From CAG-177 sp003514385 (GTDB lineage: Bacteria > Bacillota > Clostridia > Oscillospirales > Acutalibacteraceae), in NCBI GenBank assembly GCA_051920445.1, contig JBPPLN010000002.1, positions 1 through 64,000 of the forward strand: a stretch of DNA of 64,000 bases, given 5' to 3'. The notes under the pieces are model-generated. The model did not search any database, was not told the origin of the DNA, and worked only from the letters and a program-made list of their open reading frames with translations. How positions within the stretch are numbered: the first letter of the stretch is position 1; every line of letters starts with the position of its first letter. The translations under genes and the position numbers were made by a program. Positions 1-7,436 of this stretch are shown in pieces.

Positions 1-134
1 CCCAGCTCCGTTTGTCAACACCTTTTTCCAACTTTTTTAACCTTTTTCTTAACTTCTTTTACACTTATCCGGGCGTTCAGTGACATTGGGCGTTATTATA
101 TGTACATTAATAGCAACTGTCTGTTCACCCGCCC

Positions 135-162
135 TTGACAAAATACCAAGATTTGATATAAT
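135..162 (+). promoter_or_regulatory. Sigma-A type promoter of the leuA T-box leader
   Basis: TTGACA at 135-140 and TATAAT at 157-162 are both perfect consensus hexamers with a 16-bp spacer. Transcription would start near 169, just before the T-box leader. The upstream 1-134 is AT-rich and holds no gene that I can see. Confidence 0.8.
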
Positions 163-169
163 TCAAATG

Positions 170-420
170 CAAAGACTGTGAAGGAAATAAGATCTGCACC
201 TGCGAGCCCAAGAGAGCCGCGTTTGCTGAGAGCGGTGCCGCGATGCAGATGTATAGCTCATTCCGGAGTCGACCGCCTCAAAGTCCGCGGATGTATAGGG
301 CGATCCGTCTGGCAGCGTTATATGCCGGGTCTTATCAGAGACCTCTGAGGGCGTTTTCGCCGAATTAGGGTGGTACCGTGTGAAGCTTCACACCCCTATG
401 CTTTTGCGTAGGGGTGTTTT
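170..420 (+). promoter_or_regulatory. T-box riboswitch, leucine specifier, upstream of leuA
   Basis: The leader carries the conserved T-box sequence (GGGTGGTACCGTG, from 368) followed by a strong intrinsic terminator, CACCCCTA/TAGGGGTG at 391-418 with a T run. T-boxes bind uncharged tRNA, which favours the antiterminator and lets transcription enter the gene. The probable specifier codon is CTC at 257-259 (leucine). It was placed by aligning the NNN + 2 nt + TCCGGAG-like pattern with the Phe and Ala T-boxes elsewhere in this window. Leucine specificity agrees with the downstream leucine biosynthesis gene. Confidence 0.9.
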
Positions 421-439
421 ATTTTTGGAGGTTTTCAAA

Positions 440-2128
440 ATGAAAGAGGGCTGCAAAAAATACATACCGTTCAAGCCCGTCGAGCTTGAATCGCGCACAT
501 GGCCGTGCAATAAAATCGAGCGCGCGCCGACATGGTGCAGTGTCGATCTCAGAGACGGCAATCAGGCGCTCATCGATCCGATGAACCTGCCGGAGAAGCT
601 TGAGATGTTCAAGACGCTCTGCGCCATTGGTATAAAGGAGATCGAAGTCGGGTTCCCATCGGCGAGCGAGACGGAATACGAGATACTCCGTGCGCTGATA
701 GACGGCGGATATATCCCGGACGACGTGAAGATACAGGTGCTTGTGCAGTCGCGTGAGCATCTTATAAGAAAGACTTTTGAGGCGATAAAGGGCGCCAAAA
801 ATGTCATCTTCCATTTCTATAACTCCACCTCCGCTTTGCAGAGAAAAGTCGTGTTTCACACAGACAAGCGGGGCGTTACTGATATTGCCGTCAACGCTGC
901 AAAGCTCATAAAGCAGCTCGGCGACGAGGCAAAAGCCGACGGCACAAACATTATATATGAATATTCGCCCGAAAGCTTCATGGGCACGGAGACGGACTTT
1001 GCCGCAGACATCTGCGCGGCGGTCATGGACGCGCTCGGCGCGGGTGAGAACAACAAAGTGATACTGAATCTCCCCTCGACAGTCGAGAGCAGCACGCCGA
1101 ATCTTTTCGCGGATCAGATAGAATATTTCTGCCACTGCCTCCCCCACCGCGAAAATGCAATAATCAGCCTGCACCCGCACAACGACCGCGGAACGGCAGT
1201 CGCCGCGGCGGAGCTCGGTATGCTCGCGGGAGCTGAAAGAATCGAGGGCACGCTCTTCGGAAACGGCGAAAGGACGGGAAACGTAGATCTCATAACCCTC
1301 GCGCTCAATCTCTACACGCAGGGCATTGACCCCGAGCTTGATTTGCACGATATAAATGCGATAAAGGACATCTACGAGCGCACGACGCATATGCGTGTCG
1401 AGCCGCGCCACCCATATTCGGGCGAGCTTGTTTTCACCGCGTTCTCGGGTTCGCATCAGGACGCGATAAACAAGGGCGAGCAGTATATGAAGGAGCACGG
1501 CGGCGAATACTGGGAGGTGCCCTATCTCCCGATAGACCCGTCAGACCTCGGGCGCGAATACGAGCCGATAATCCGCATCAACAGCCAGTCCGGCAAGGGC
1601 GGCGCGGCATTTGTTATGGCGAACAACTTCGGCTACAATCTGCCAAAGGCGATGCATCCCGAATTCGGGCGTGCGGTCAAGCACTACTGCGACGAGGTCG
1701 GCAGGGAGATAAGCGCGGACGAGGTCATGGAGCTGTTCAGGCGCGAATATATCGACATTCACGGCCCATATTCACTCATCAGCCACAAATTCTACGAAGA
1801 GAACGAGGTCAACGACACATCGCCGAAGGTCAGGTTTGAGGGCGTGCTCCGTCACGACGGCGACGGAGACAGAAAAATCGTCGGCAAAGGTAACGGTCCT
1901 ATCGACGCATTCTTCAATGCGCTCGCGACAGTCGGCGTGACAGGATACAGCTTCGTTGACTACTCCGAGCACGCCATATCGATAGGCTCGGACGCAAAGG
2001 CAGTCTCCTACATTCACCTCACCTCGCCTGCCGGCAAACAGCTGTTCGGCGTCGGCATCTCGCACAACATCAACTACGCTTCGATACGCGGTATACTCTG
2101 CGCAATAAACAGATCACTCAGAAAGTAG
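440..2128 (+). CDS. leuA: 2-isopropylmalate synthase (LeuA type 2)
   Basis: Condenses acetyl-CoA with 2-oxoisovalerate, the committed step of leucine synthesis. The 562-residue protein has the DRE-TIM barrel of the family: an N-terminal SVDLRDGNQ motif with the catalytic Arg and metal-binding Asp, the metal ligands in SLHPHNDRG near residue 265, and GNGERTGNVD. About 120 C-terminal residues match the LeuA allosteric/dimerisation domain. The length and the opening (starting ahead of the barrel) fit the longer type 2, yeast-like form. I chose ATG 440 because TTTTGGAGG lies about 8 nt upstream; the frame is open further upstream from a GTG at 380, but that overlaps the terminator stem of the T-box. 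It is controlled by the leucine T-box, and the other leu genes are not in this window. Confidence 0.95.
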   Translation: MKEGCKKYIPFKPVELESRTWPCNKIERAPTWCSVDLRDGNQALIDPMNLPEKLEMFKTLCAIGIKEIEVGFPSASETEYEILRALIDGGYIPDDVKIQVLVQSREHLIRKTFEAIKGAKNVIFHFYNSTSALQRKVVFHTDKRGVTDIAVNAAKLIKQLGDEAKADGTNIIYEYSPESFMGTETDFAADICAAVMDALGAGENNKVILNLPSTVESSTPNLFADQIEYFCHCLPHRENAIISLHPHNDRGTAVAAAELGMLAGAERIEGTLFGNGERTGNVDLITLALNLYTQGIDPELDLHDINAIKDIYERTTHMRVEPRHPYSGELVFTAFSGSHQDAINKGEQYMKEHGGEYWEVPYLPIDPSDLGREYEPIIRINSQSGKGGAAFVMANNFGYNLPKAMHPEFGRAVKHYCDEVGREISADEVMELFRREYIDIHGPYSLISHKFYEENEVNDTSPKVRFEGVLRHDGDGDRKIVGKGNGPIDAFFNALATVGVTGYSFVDYSEHAISIGSDAKAVSYIHLTSPAGKQLFGVGISHNINYASIRGILCAINRSLRK

Positions 2129-2137
2129 GGCAAAGAC

Positions 2138-2932
2138 ATGGAACTGAAAAATTTTCACACTCATACAACATACTGCGACGGAAAGAACACCGCAGAAGAA
2201 ATGATTCTCGCCGCAATAAATCAGGGCTTCACGGCGCTCGGATTTTCCGGCCATTCGCACACATCGATTGACCCGTCATACTGCATGACGACAGACGAGA
2301 CGCGCAGATATATAGACGAGCTCAAAGCCCTGCGTGAAAAATACGCGGACAAGATCAGGATATACATCGGTCTTGAGGCAGATCTTTACACAGATGAAAC
2401 TGATCTGTCGGAGTTTGACTATACGATCGGTTCGGTTCACTATGTGAAGGCGGGAGATGTTTATGTCCCCGTTGACGAGTCGCCGGCGCAGCACCAAATC
2501 GACTATGTCAACAAATATTTCGGCGGCTCGTTTATAAGCTTTTCGCAGGCATATTATGAAAATGTCGCAAAGCTCGGAGAAAAAATAAACCCGTCATTCA
2601 TCGGGCATTTTGATCTTGTGACCAAGTTCAACGAGAATGACTGCCTGTTTTCGACAAAAGACCCGCGATATATTGAGGCATGGCAGGCAGCCGCAGACGA
2701 GTTGCTGAAGCTCAAAGTGCCGTTCGAGATAAACACCGGAGCTATCGCAAGAAACTGCCGCGTGACTCCATACCCTGCTTTGGACATTGCCGAATACATC
2801 ACCGAGCGCGGCGGCGAGTTCATTCTCTCCTCCGACTGCCACGATTCGGATTTTCTCAGCTGCGGATTCAACGAATGTCTCAAGAGATATTCAAACTGCC
2901 GCATAGTTGATTTTGAAGAAAGGCTGAAATAA
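2138..2932 (+). CDS. hisJ: PHP-domain phosphatase, histidinol-phosphatase HisJ family
   Basis: A 264-residue PHP-superfamily protein. Metal-ligand motifs appear in order: FHTHTTYCDG at the N-terminus, GFSGHSH near residue 38, GLEADLY near 84, and SSDCHD near 230. This set is typical of polymerase-and-histidinol-phosphatase enzymes of the HisJ type, which dephosphorylate L-histidinol phosphate in histidine synthesis. It lies 9 nt after leuA with no terminator between, so it is probably read through from the leucine T-box promoter. No other his gene is nearby, so the actual phosphate substrate is inferred from family only and could differ. Confidence 0.8.
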   Translation: MELKNFHTHTTYCDGKNTAEEMILAAINQGFTALGFSGHSHTSIDPSYCMTTDETRRYIDELKALREKYADKIRIYIGLEADLYTDETDLSEFDYTIGSVHYVKAGDVYVPVDESPAQHQIDYVNKYFGGSFISFSQAYYENVAKLGEKINPSFIGHFDLVTKFNENDCLFSTKDPRYIEAWQAAADELLKLKVPFEINTGAIARNCRVTPYPALDIAEYITERGGEFILSSDCHDSDFLSCGFNECLKRYSNCRIVDFEERLK

Positions 2933-2976
2933 AAAAGCACCGAAGAAAATAACCTCTGCGCACAAATAAAGCACAA

Positions 2977-3014
2977 AAACGGAGCAGGACGGTATAAACC
3001 GCCCTGCTCCGTTT
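2977..3014. terminator. Bidirectional terminator between the hisJ-like gene and the zinc-ribbon gene
   Basis: An inverted repeat with arms ACGGAGCAGG and CCTGCTCCGT sits between convergent genes, flanked by A and T runs, so it can serve both strands. Confidence 0.75.
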
Positions 3015-3038
3015 GCATAGAACTATATTAAAACATCC

Positions 3039-3302
3039 TTATGCGTTGTTTTTTCTCTTCTCAAAGCAAGCACTGCAATAAACAGGCTTGCCCTCGCTGG
3101 GCTTGAAAGGAACTCTTGCGACTCCGCCGCAATCATCGCAAACTGCCTCGTACATCGTGCTTGCCTTCTTCGCCTGGCGGCAAGCCTTGCAGCGCTGCGG
3201 CTCGTTTACAAAGCCTTTCTCAGCATAGAACTCCTGCTCGCCGGCCGTGAAAACGAATTCCTTATGGCAGTCTTTGCAGATGAGAGTCTTGTCTTCGTAC
3301 AT
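3039..3302 (-). CDS. Zinc-ribbon domain protein (zf-trcl type), two CxxC pairs per half
   Basis: An 87-residue protein with four cysteine pairs: CKDC near residue 9, CKAC near 38, CDDC near 53 and CSAC near 73. The N-terminal half (ICKDCHKEFVFT, then EFYAEKGF and PQRCKACR) matches the probable zinc-binding domain found in small clostridial proteins of unknown role. Two zinc ribbons are likely. I chose ATG 3302, which has a GTGAGG site about 9 nt upstream; the frame stays open to 3350 but runs into the tRNA-like element. The function is unknown; RNA or protein binding is only a guess. Confidence 0.8.
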   Translation of the reverse strand: MYEDKTLICKDCHKEFVFTAGEQEFYAEKGFVNEPQRCKACRQAKKASTMYEAVCDDCGGVARVPFKPSEGKPVYCSACFEKRKNNA

Positions 3303-3329
3303 TTGTCTAACCTCACTTGATAGTATAGT

Positions 3330-3394
3330 CGCCCTTGGACGGAATCGCACCGCCGCCTTTGAACTTCAACGCTCTGCTTTTAAGCTACGCGGGC
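3330..3394 (-). ncRNA. tRNA-like element with a shortened anticodon arm (degenerate tRNA?)
   Basis: Read on the minus strand, the 65 nt begin GCCCGCG and end CAAGGGC, pairing in five of seven acceptor positions. A D-arm-like TAGCTT...AGAGC follows. The T-arm, GGCGG TGCGATT CCGTC, has five pairs (one G-U) and a loop close to TTCGANT. Between the D and T arms only 16 nt remain, where a normal tRNA has at least 21. They fold at best as TTGA/TTCAA with a three-nt loop. No CCA is encoded. It may be a decayed tRNA, or a non-canonical tRNA-like RNA in the leader of the zinc-ribbon gene. Confidence 0.35.
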
Positions 3395-3430
3395 ATTTAT
3401 CTGAACAGCGCCGGTCGGAAGTATTTGCGA

Positions 3431-4006
3431 TTACCGACGGCTGTCGGAAGCGAGTTTGCGCTTTATACGCTGAAGAGCATTGTCAACAGCTTTTGAGTTG
3501 GTGCCGAGGCGCTCGGCTATTTCTTCATAGCTCAGCTTTTCCGCTCTGAGAGTAAGAACGCGGCGTTCGAAATCGGTCAGCTTTTCGCTGAGCAGATCTT
3601 CAAACCTTGCGTCGTCCTCCTGCGCGGAATATATATTCTGCGGATCGGCGGAGAAATCCTGAACCTCTTCCCCGTCGTCGATGTTCTGCATCATATCCTG
3701 CGGGATATTTTTCTGTGCATTTCTGCTTCTAAGCACGGAGATAATGCGGTTATTGATGCACGCGGCGGCATATGTTCTGAACGACGCGTTTTTATTCGGG
3801 TCATAGGTGTTGACCGCCGTTATGAAGGCTATCATGCCTTCCTGAAAAAGATCGTCCCTGTGGATATCGCCGTTGTTGTACATTGCGGCCTTTGCGCCGG
3901 CGAGCGGCGTTATACGGCTGATGAGCTCCGCCATTGCGGAATCATCGCCGGAGGCAGCCATAGAGCAGAGCTGTTCATCGCTGAATTTGCCGAGATCGCG
4001 ATCCAT
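3431..4006 (-). CDS. sigH: RNA polymerase sigma factor, SigH (Spo0H)-like
   Basis: A 191-residue sigma-70 family protein. Region 2 is seen around residues 50-100 (DDLFQEGMIAFITAV...YDP, then FRTYAAACINNRII), and region 4 around 140-188 (FERRVLTLRAEKLSYEEIAERL, then KAVDNALQRIKRKL). The last motif closely resembles the region 4 end of Bacillus SigH, the transition-state factor that starts the sporulation pathway. It is somewhat shorter than Bacillus SigH, and the usual neighbours (rnmB, rpmG-secE) are absent. It could therefore be a SigH paralogue. AGGAGTGG precedes the ATG. Confidence 0.7.
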   Translation of the reverse strand: MDRDLGKFSDEQLCSMAASGDDSAMAELISRITPLAGAKAAMYNNGDIHRDDLFQEGMIAFITAVNTYDPNKNASFRTYAAACINNRIISVLRSRNAQKNIPQDMMQNIDDGEEVQDFSADPQNIYSAQEDDARFEDLLSEKLTDFERRVLTLRAEKLSYEEIAERLGTNSKAVDNALQRIKRKLASDSRR

Positions 4007-4119
4007 ATTCCACTCCTTTGATAAGCATCATTAGGTTTATAATAACAAATTTAAAAATTTTGTCAACATTTTTTCGTGCAATTTCATCATTTTTTGGCGT
4101 GGATTTTATGAAAATATAA

Positions 4120-5331
4120 CTATTTTTCATCTTTTAGTTCTTTTTGCTCACTATTGAGCTGGGACGCGCGCCTGATTATCTGTTTACCGTACTTGTCCCT
4201 CAGACCGTCGACGCGGCTGCCGAGCTGTTCCATGTTGTCGGCATGAGTCTGATCGAAGTCAAAAGAGAGCTGAAATCCCTCGTCCTCGCCGGTAAGGTCG
4301 CAGGCGGTCATGCCGACAAGGCGCGCGGGCACGCGCAGAGCGTTATTCGAGCGGACAAGCCCTATCGCCGCCGCAAGAAGCTCATCAGCGATGCGGGTCG
4401 GGTTTAAAAGCTTTTTCTGATACTGCGAAGTTTTGAAAGTATTGTCCTTTATCTGCACCTGAACCGCACCGGCGAGCATCCCCTCGCGGCGCAGCTTCGA
4501 GGATATATCATCGGCAAGCTCGGCAAAAATTCCGCGCACGCGCAGGGCGTCGGTAACATCCTCGGGCAGAGTCACACTGCGCCCGATACTTTTGGGCGCG
4601 GGCTTGTCGCCGTAACGGCGGACAGGATCGCAGTCAAGCCCCCGGACAGCCTTCAAGAGATAATCTCCGGGCTTGCCGAGTAGTTGTTTGACAAGCTCAT
4701 TTGATGCGGCGGCGAGATCGCCGATAGTGAATATGCCGACCGAAAAGAGCTTGTCGCGCGTTGAGCCGCCGACGCCCATGAGTTCCGTCACCGGGCGCGG
4801 ATAGAGCTTTTCTTTATAGTCGCCGCGGTTCGCCGAGAATATGCCGTTCGGCTTATTGATATCGCTTGAAAGTTTTGAAAAAAATTTGCAGAAGCTGACA
4901 CCGATGGAGACGGTTATCCCGAGTTCGTTTTGCATATCGGCGGAGATTCTTTGCGCTATCTCCTCTCCCGAGCCGAAGAGCAGAGCGCTGCCGGTCACAT
5001 CGAGCCAGCACTCGTCGATGCTGAACGGCTCGACGAGGTCGGTATATCTTAGATATATCTGTCTTGCGAGGACAGAGAACTCGCGGTATTTATCCATATG
5101 AGGCGGCACACATACGAGCTGCGGACAGAGCGAGCGCGCCTGCCAGACGGTCTGCGCGGTTTTCACGCCCGCCTTTTTGGCGAGCTGATTTTTCGCGAGC
5201 ACTATTCCGTGCCTGTCGCTCTCACTGCCGCAGACTGCCATCGGCACATCGCGCAGTTCGGGTCTGAAGGTACACTCCACCGAGGCAAAAAAGTTATCGA
5301 GATCGCAGTGCAGAATAACCCTGTCCCCCAT
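4120..5331 (-). CDS. dinB: DNA polymerase IV (Y-family translesion polymerase)
   Basis: Error-prone lesion-bypass polymerase of 403 residues. The palm contains DLDNFFASVE (residues 10-19, first metal Asp) and SIDECWLDVT (about 103-112, catalytic Asp-Glu). A helix-hairpin-helix thumb (GVGGSTRDKL) follows, then a little-finger domain (KSIGRSVTLPEDV). A C-terminal QLSFDF may be a sliding-clamp-binding motif. The promoter carries a LexA-type box, so SOS induction is likely. It stands alone as a single-gene unit. Confidence 0.93.
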   Translation of the reverse strand: MGDRVILHCDLDNFFASVECTFRPELRDVPMAVCGSESDRHGIVLAKNQLAKKAGVKTAQTVWQARSLCPQLVCVPPHMDKYREFSVLARQIYLRYTDLVEPFSIDECWLDVTGSALLFGSGEEIAQRISADMQNELGITVSIGVSFCKFFSKLSSDINKPNGIFSANRGDYKEKLYPRPVTELMGVGGSTRDKLFSVGIFTIGDLAAASNELVKQLLGKPGDYLLKAVRGLDCDPVRRYGDKPAPKSIGRSVTLPEDVTDALRVRGIFAELADDISSKLRREGMLAGAVQVQIKDNTFKTSQYQKKLLNPTRIADELLAAAIGLVRSNNALRVPARLVGMTACDLTGEDEGFQLSFDFDQTHADNMEQLGSRVDGLRDKYGKQIIRRASQLNSEQKELKDEK

Positions 5332-5352
5332 CGGTGTTCGCCCTCCCTAATT

Positions 5353-5400
5353 CGAACATTTGTTCAAACATATTATATATCTTTTTTATGCTTTCGTCAA
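5353..5400 (-). promoter_or_regulatory. dinB promoter with a LexA (SOS) box
   Basis: On the minus strand TTGACG (5395-5400) and TATAAT (5372-5377) are separated by exactly 17 bp. Just downstream lies GAACAAATGTTC (5354-5365), with perfect GAAC/GTTC arms as in the Gram-positive LexA operator GAACNNNNGTTC. Its position over the expected start region is right for a repressor. Confidence 0.9.
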
Positions 5401-5471
5401 GAGTAATATTTTACATTGAATTTTGCCGAATACCGTGCAGAGAATAGCAAAAGAGAAAGGGCGGGAGAAAT

Positions 5472-5669
5472 ATGCGGCAAAATCCGAACGAAAAAATAAT
5501 CAGAATGTGGACTGCCGCAGCCGTGCTGACGGTGGCGCTTATTTTTCTTTTTATCGCTTCGCGGCGCATGAACAGCCTCTCAAGAATATTCTTTTATCAA
5601 ACAGGAATGGGCGGAATAAATGAATATTGCGGATATTATTCAGTTCCGATGAATATAACAAAACTGTAA
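5472..5669 (+). CDS. Small single-pass membrane protein, hypothetical
   Basis: An open frame of 65 residues preceded by GGGCGGGAG about 5 nt before the ATG. Residues 13-30 form one hydrophobic helix after a basic start. The tail has several Tyr and Gly residues. I do not recognise it. Its divergent placement from dinB and its ribosome site favour a real gene, but the length is marginal. No terminator is obvious after it. Confidence 0.4.
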   Translation: MRQNPNEKIIRMWTAAAVLTVALIFLFIASRRMNSLSRIFFYQTGMGGINEYCGYYSVPMNITKL

Positions 5670-5686
5670 AGCAAATCACTTGACAA

Positions 5687-5707
5687 TGTGGATAACTGTG
5701 TGGAAAC
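5687..5707. promoter_or_regulatory. DnaA-box-like sites in an AT-rich intergenic stretch
   Basis: TGTGGATAA at 5687-5695 is the exact reverse complement of the DnaA box TTATCCACA. TGTGGAAAC at 5699-5707 is a two-mismatch second copy in the same orientation. About 150 bp of AT-rich DNA follows, up to spoIIP. No replication gene is near, so this may be a DnaA-responsive regulatory site, not the origin. Confidence 0.4.
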
Positions 5708-5898
5708 TGTTGAAAACTCGTCGATTTAATTCTGATATAAATATATTTTTGTAGCTCACAGCGCTATTTATTAACTATTTATTCATAATTATAATATACC
5801 ATTCAGTGAATATTCACTCTTATTAAAGTCAATCTAACATAACCGCGGGAATTTCATCATATAATTTTCACAGCATGATGAAAGGCGCGATAATCAAA

Positions 5899-7080
5899 AT
5901 GAAAAAAGGAAGAAAGACAAAAATATACCGCACATTCCGTCTGCCGTCGTTTGCCGGCGGGCTGCCCGCTCTCGCAATAACGGTCATTCTCACGGCGTCC
6001 CTGCTGCTGTTCGGCGTCGGCGGAACGAAGCTTGCGCTGATAAGCGCGGGACTTGCCATGCCAGAAGGCGGGATAGAATACATAAAAACTAACTCCCCTT
6101 CCGTCAAGGACAAAACAGAGACCACAGAGAATGAAGCTCAGGCGAGCGCCACAGTGCAGAGCAGAAACGCGCCGGAATCGGAAGAGAAAGCGAGCGAAAC
6201 GGAAAAGAGCTTTGACATCACGGCGACACCCTCGGATATTTTAGCGGCGATGGCGGAATTTGAATCGAAACACAATTCCGAAAAAGGCGACGGCAAGATA
6301 GTCGAGACAAAATACGGAAAAGCCAACGCGACCAACACATATAAAAATATCTGCGTCAAGAACACTACGCAGACAAAATCAATAAACATAGAAAAAGTTC
6401 TGAACGAGCCAATCGACTTGAAAGCCGTTGACAAATCTCAGCCTGCCGTACTCATTTTTCACACACACACTACCGAGGGCTATGAGATGCTCGACCGCGG
6501 ATTCTACTCGAACAGCTACACCGGGCGCGGAGAGGATAAAAGCCGAAACATGGTGCGCGTCGGCGATGAAATTACAAAAATGCTCGAAAAATCCGGCTAC
6601 AAAGTAATCCACGACACGGAGATACACGACAGAAAATACACCGGCGCATATGACCACTCGAAAGTCAATGTCGAGGCGTATCTCAAGAAATACCCGTCGA
6701 TTCAAGTCGTACTTGATATCCACCGCGATGCGATACATCTGAGCAACGGCAACAAGATAAAACCGACCGCGGAGATAAACGGCAAAAAAGCAGCGCAAAT
6801 TATGATAATCACCGGAGCGCAGGAGGGCAAGGTCAAAGGCTTCCCCGACTGGGAACAGAATCTGCGCTTTGCGGTCAAGTTGCAGCAGACCTGCGAAACG
6901 ATGTATCCGGGACTGATGCGTCCCATCCTGTTCTCGCAGCGCAAATACAACATGAATCTGTCGCACTGCAATCTTCTGCTCGAGATGGGCAGCGACGCAA
7001 ACACGCTTGAGGAGGCCGCATATTCGGGCAGGCTGGTCGGCACAGCCATTGCAAAGCTGCTTGACGAATATTCCGCATAA
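5899..7080 (+). CDS. spoIIP: Stage II sporulation protein P (SpoIIP), cell-wall amidase/endopeptidase
   Basis: SpoIIP works with SpoIID and SpoIIM to thin septal peptidoglycan and drive engulfment of the forespore. The 393-residue protein has a basic N-terminus, one membrane helix at about residues 23-45, a low-complexity Glu/Thr/Ser linker to about 170, and the SpoIIP catalytic domain. Visible motifs are VLIFHTHTTEGY with the first His, VVLDIHRDAI with the second His, and NLLLEMGSDANT with the Glu near the end. I favour ATG 5899 because AAAGGCG precedes it. ATG codons at 5875 and 5878 are alternatives without a clear ribosome site. The usual gpr neighbour is absent. Confidence 0.93.
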   Translation: MKKGRKTKIYRTFRLPSFAGGLPALAITVILTASLLLFGVGGTKLALISAGLAMPEGGIEYIKTNSPSVKDKTETTENEAQASATVQSRNAPESEEKASETEKSFDITATPSDILAAMAEFESKHNSEKGDGKIVETKYGKANATNTYKNICVKNTTQTKSINIEKVLNEPIDLKAVDKSQPAVLIFHTHTTEGYEMLDRGFYSNSYTGRGEDKSRNMVRVGDEITKMLEKSGYKVIHDTEIHDRKYTGAYDHSKVNVEAYLKKYPSIQVVLDIHRDAIHLSNGNKIKPTAEINGKKAAQIMIITGAQEGKVKGFPDWEQNLRFAVKLQQTCETMYPGLMRPILFSQRKYNMNLSHCNLLLEMGSDANTLEEAAYSGRLVGTAIAKLLDEYSA

Positions 7081-7115
7081 AAAAGGGAATACTTCCCGCA
7101 GAACGGAGGTATTCC

Positions 7116-7436
7116 ATGAAAAGGCACAAAAACAAAAAAGCAGAAACGTTCACAGTCACCGCGAAGCGATTTATGATAAGCTGCATACTCATTCTGAGCA
7201 TGACCGGGCTCGCGGCGGGGATATCATATGCGGGCGGCAACTCGCGGCACATGGCCATGGGAGAGAGCGGCAGCACAGTGGCACTCGCCCACAGCGAAAA
7301 GAAGCTCGAGCTCAATATAAACGAAAAGACGGCAGTGACATTCAATCTGTCACTGCCGGAAAAGTACAGGGATTATTTATATTTTCTACCCGCTCCGCTG
7401 AGCGGAATTTTTTGGCTTATCGGGCTCATACCTTGA
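7116..7436 (+). CDS. Small exported/membrane protein downstream of spoIIP
   Basis: A 106-residue protein preceded by a very strong ribosome site (CGGAGG, 7 nt from the ATG), starting 35 nt after spoIIP. A basic N-terminus is followed by one hydrophobic helix at about 19-40, which could be a signal peptide cut after SYA. A short polar middle follows, then a hydrophobic C-terminus (YFLPAPLSGIFWLIG). I do not recognise the family. Probable co-transcription with spoIIP suggests a sporulation role, which is inference only. Its last 11 bases overlap the 3' end of the convergent rqcH gene. Confidence 0.65.
   Translation: MKRHKNKKAETFTVTAKRFMISCILILSMTGLAAGISYAGGNSRHMAMGESGSTVALAHSEKKLELNINEKTAVTFNLSLPEKYRDYLYFLPAPLSGIFWLIGLIP

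Noticed and set aside
419..1498. Long minus-strand open frame (359 codons) inside leuA
   Set aside because: Its residues are dominated by Arg, Val and Leu with no domain, and it lies antisense to a clear leuA. Third-position GC bias of the real gene explains the open frame.
3330..3394. Functional selenocysteine tRNA (a TCA triplet lies in the middle)
   Set aside because: tRNA-Sec is unusually long with a large variable arm; this element is shorter than a normal tRNA, and no sel genes are nearby.
5680..5708. Promoter from TTGACA at 5680
   Set aside because: No acceptable -10 hexamer lies 16-18 bp downstream.
5680..5870. Chromosomal origin of replication
   Set aside because: Only two DnaA boxes and no dnaA, dnaN, rpmH or gidB genes nearby. 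Kept only as DnaA-box-like sites.
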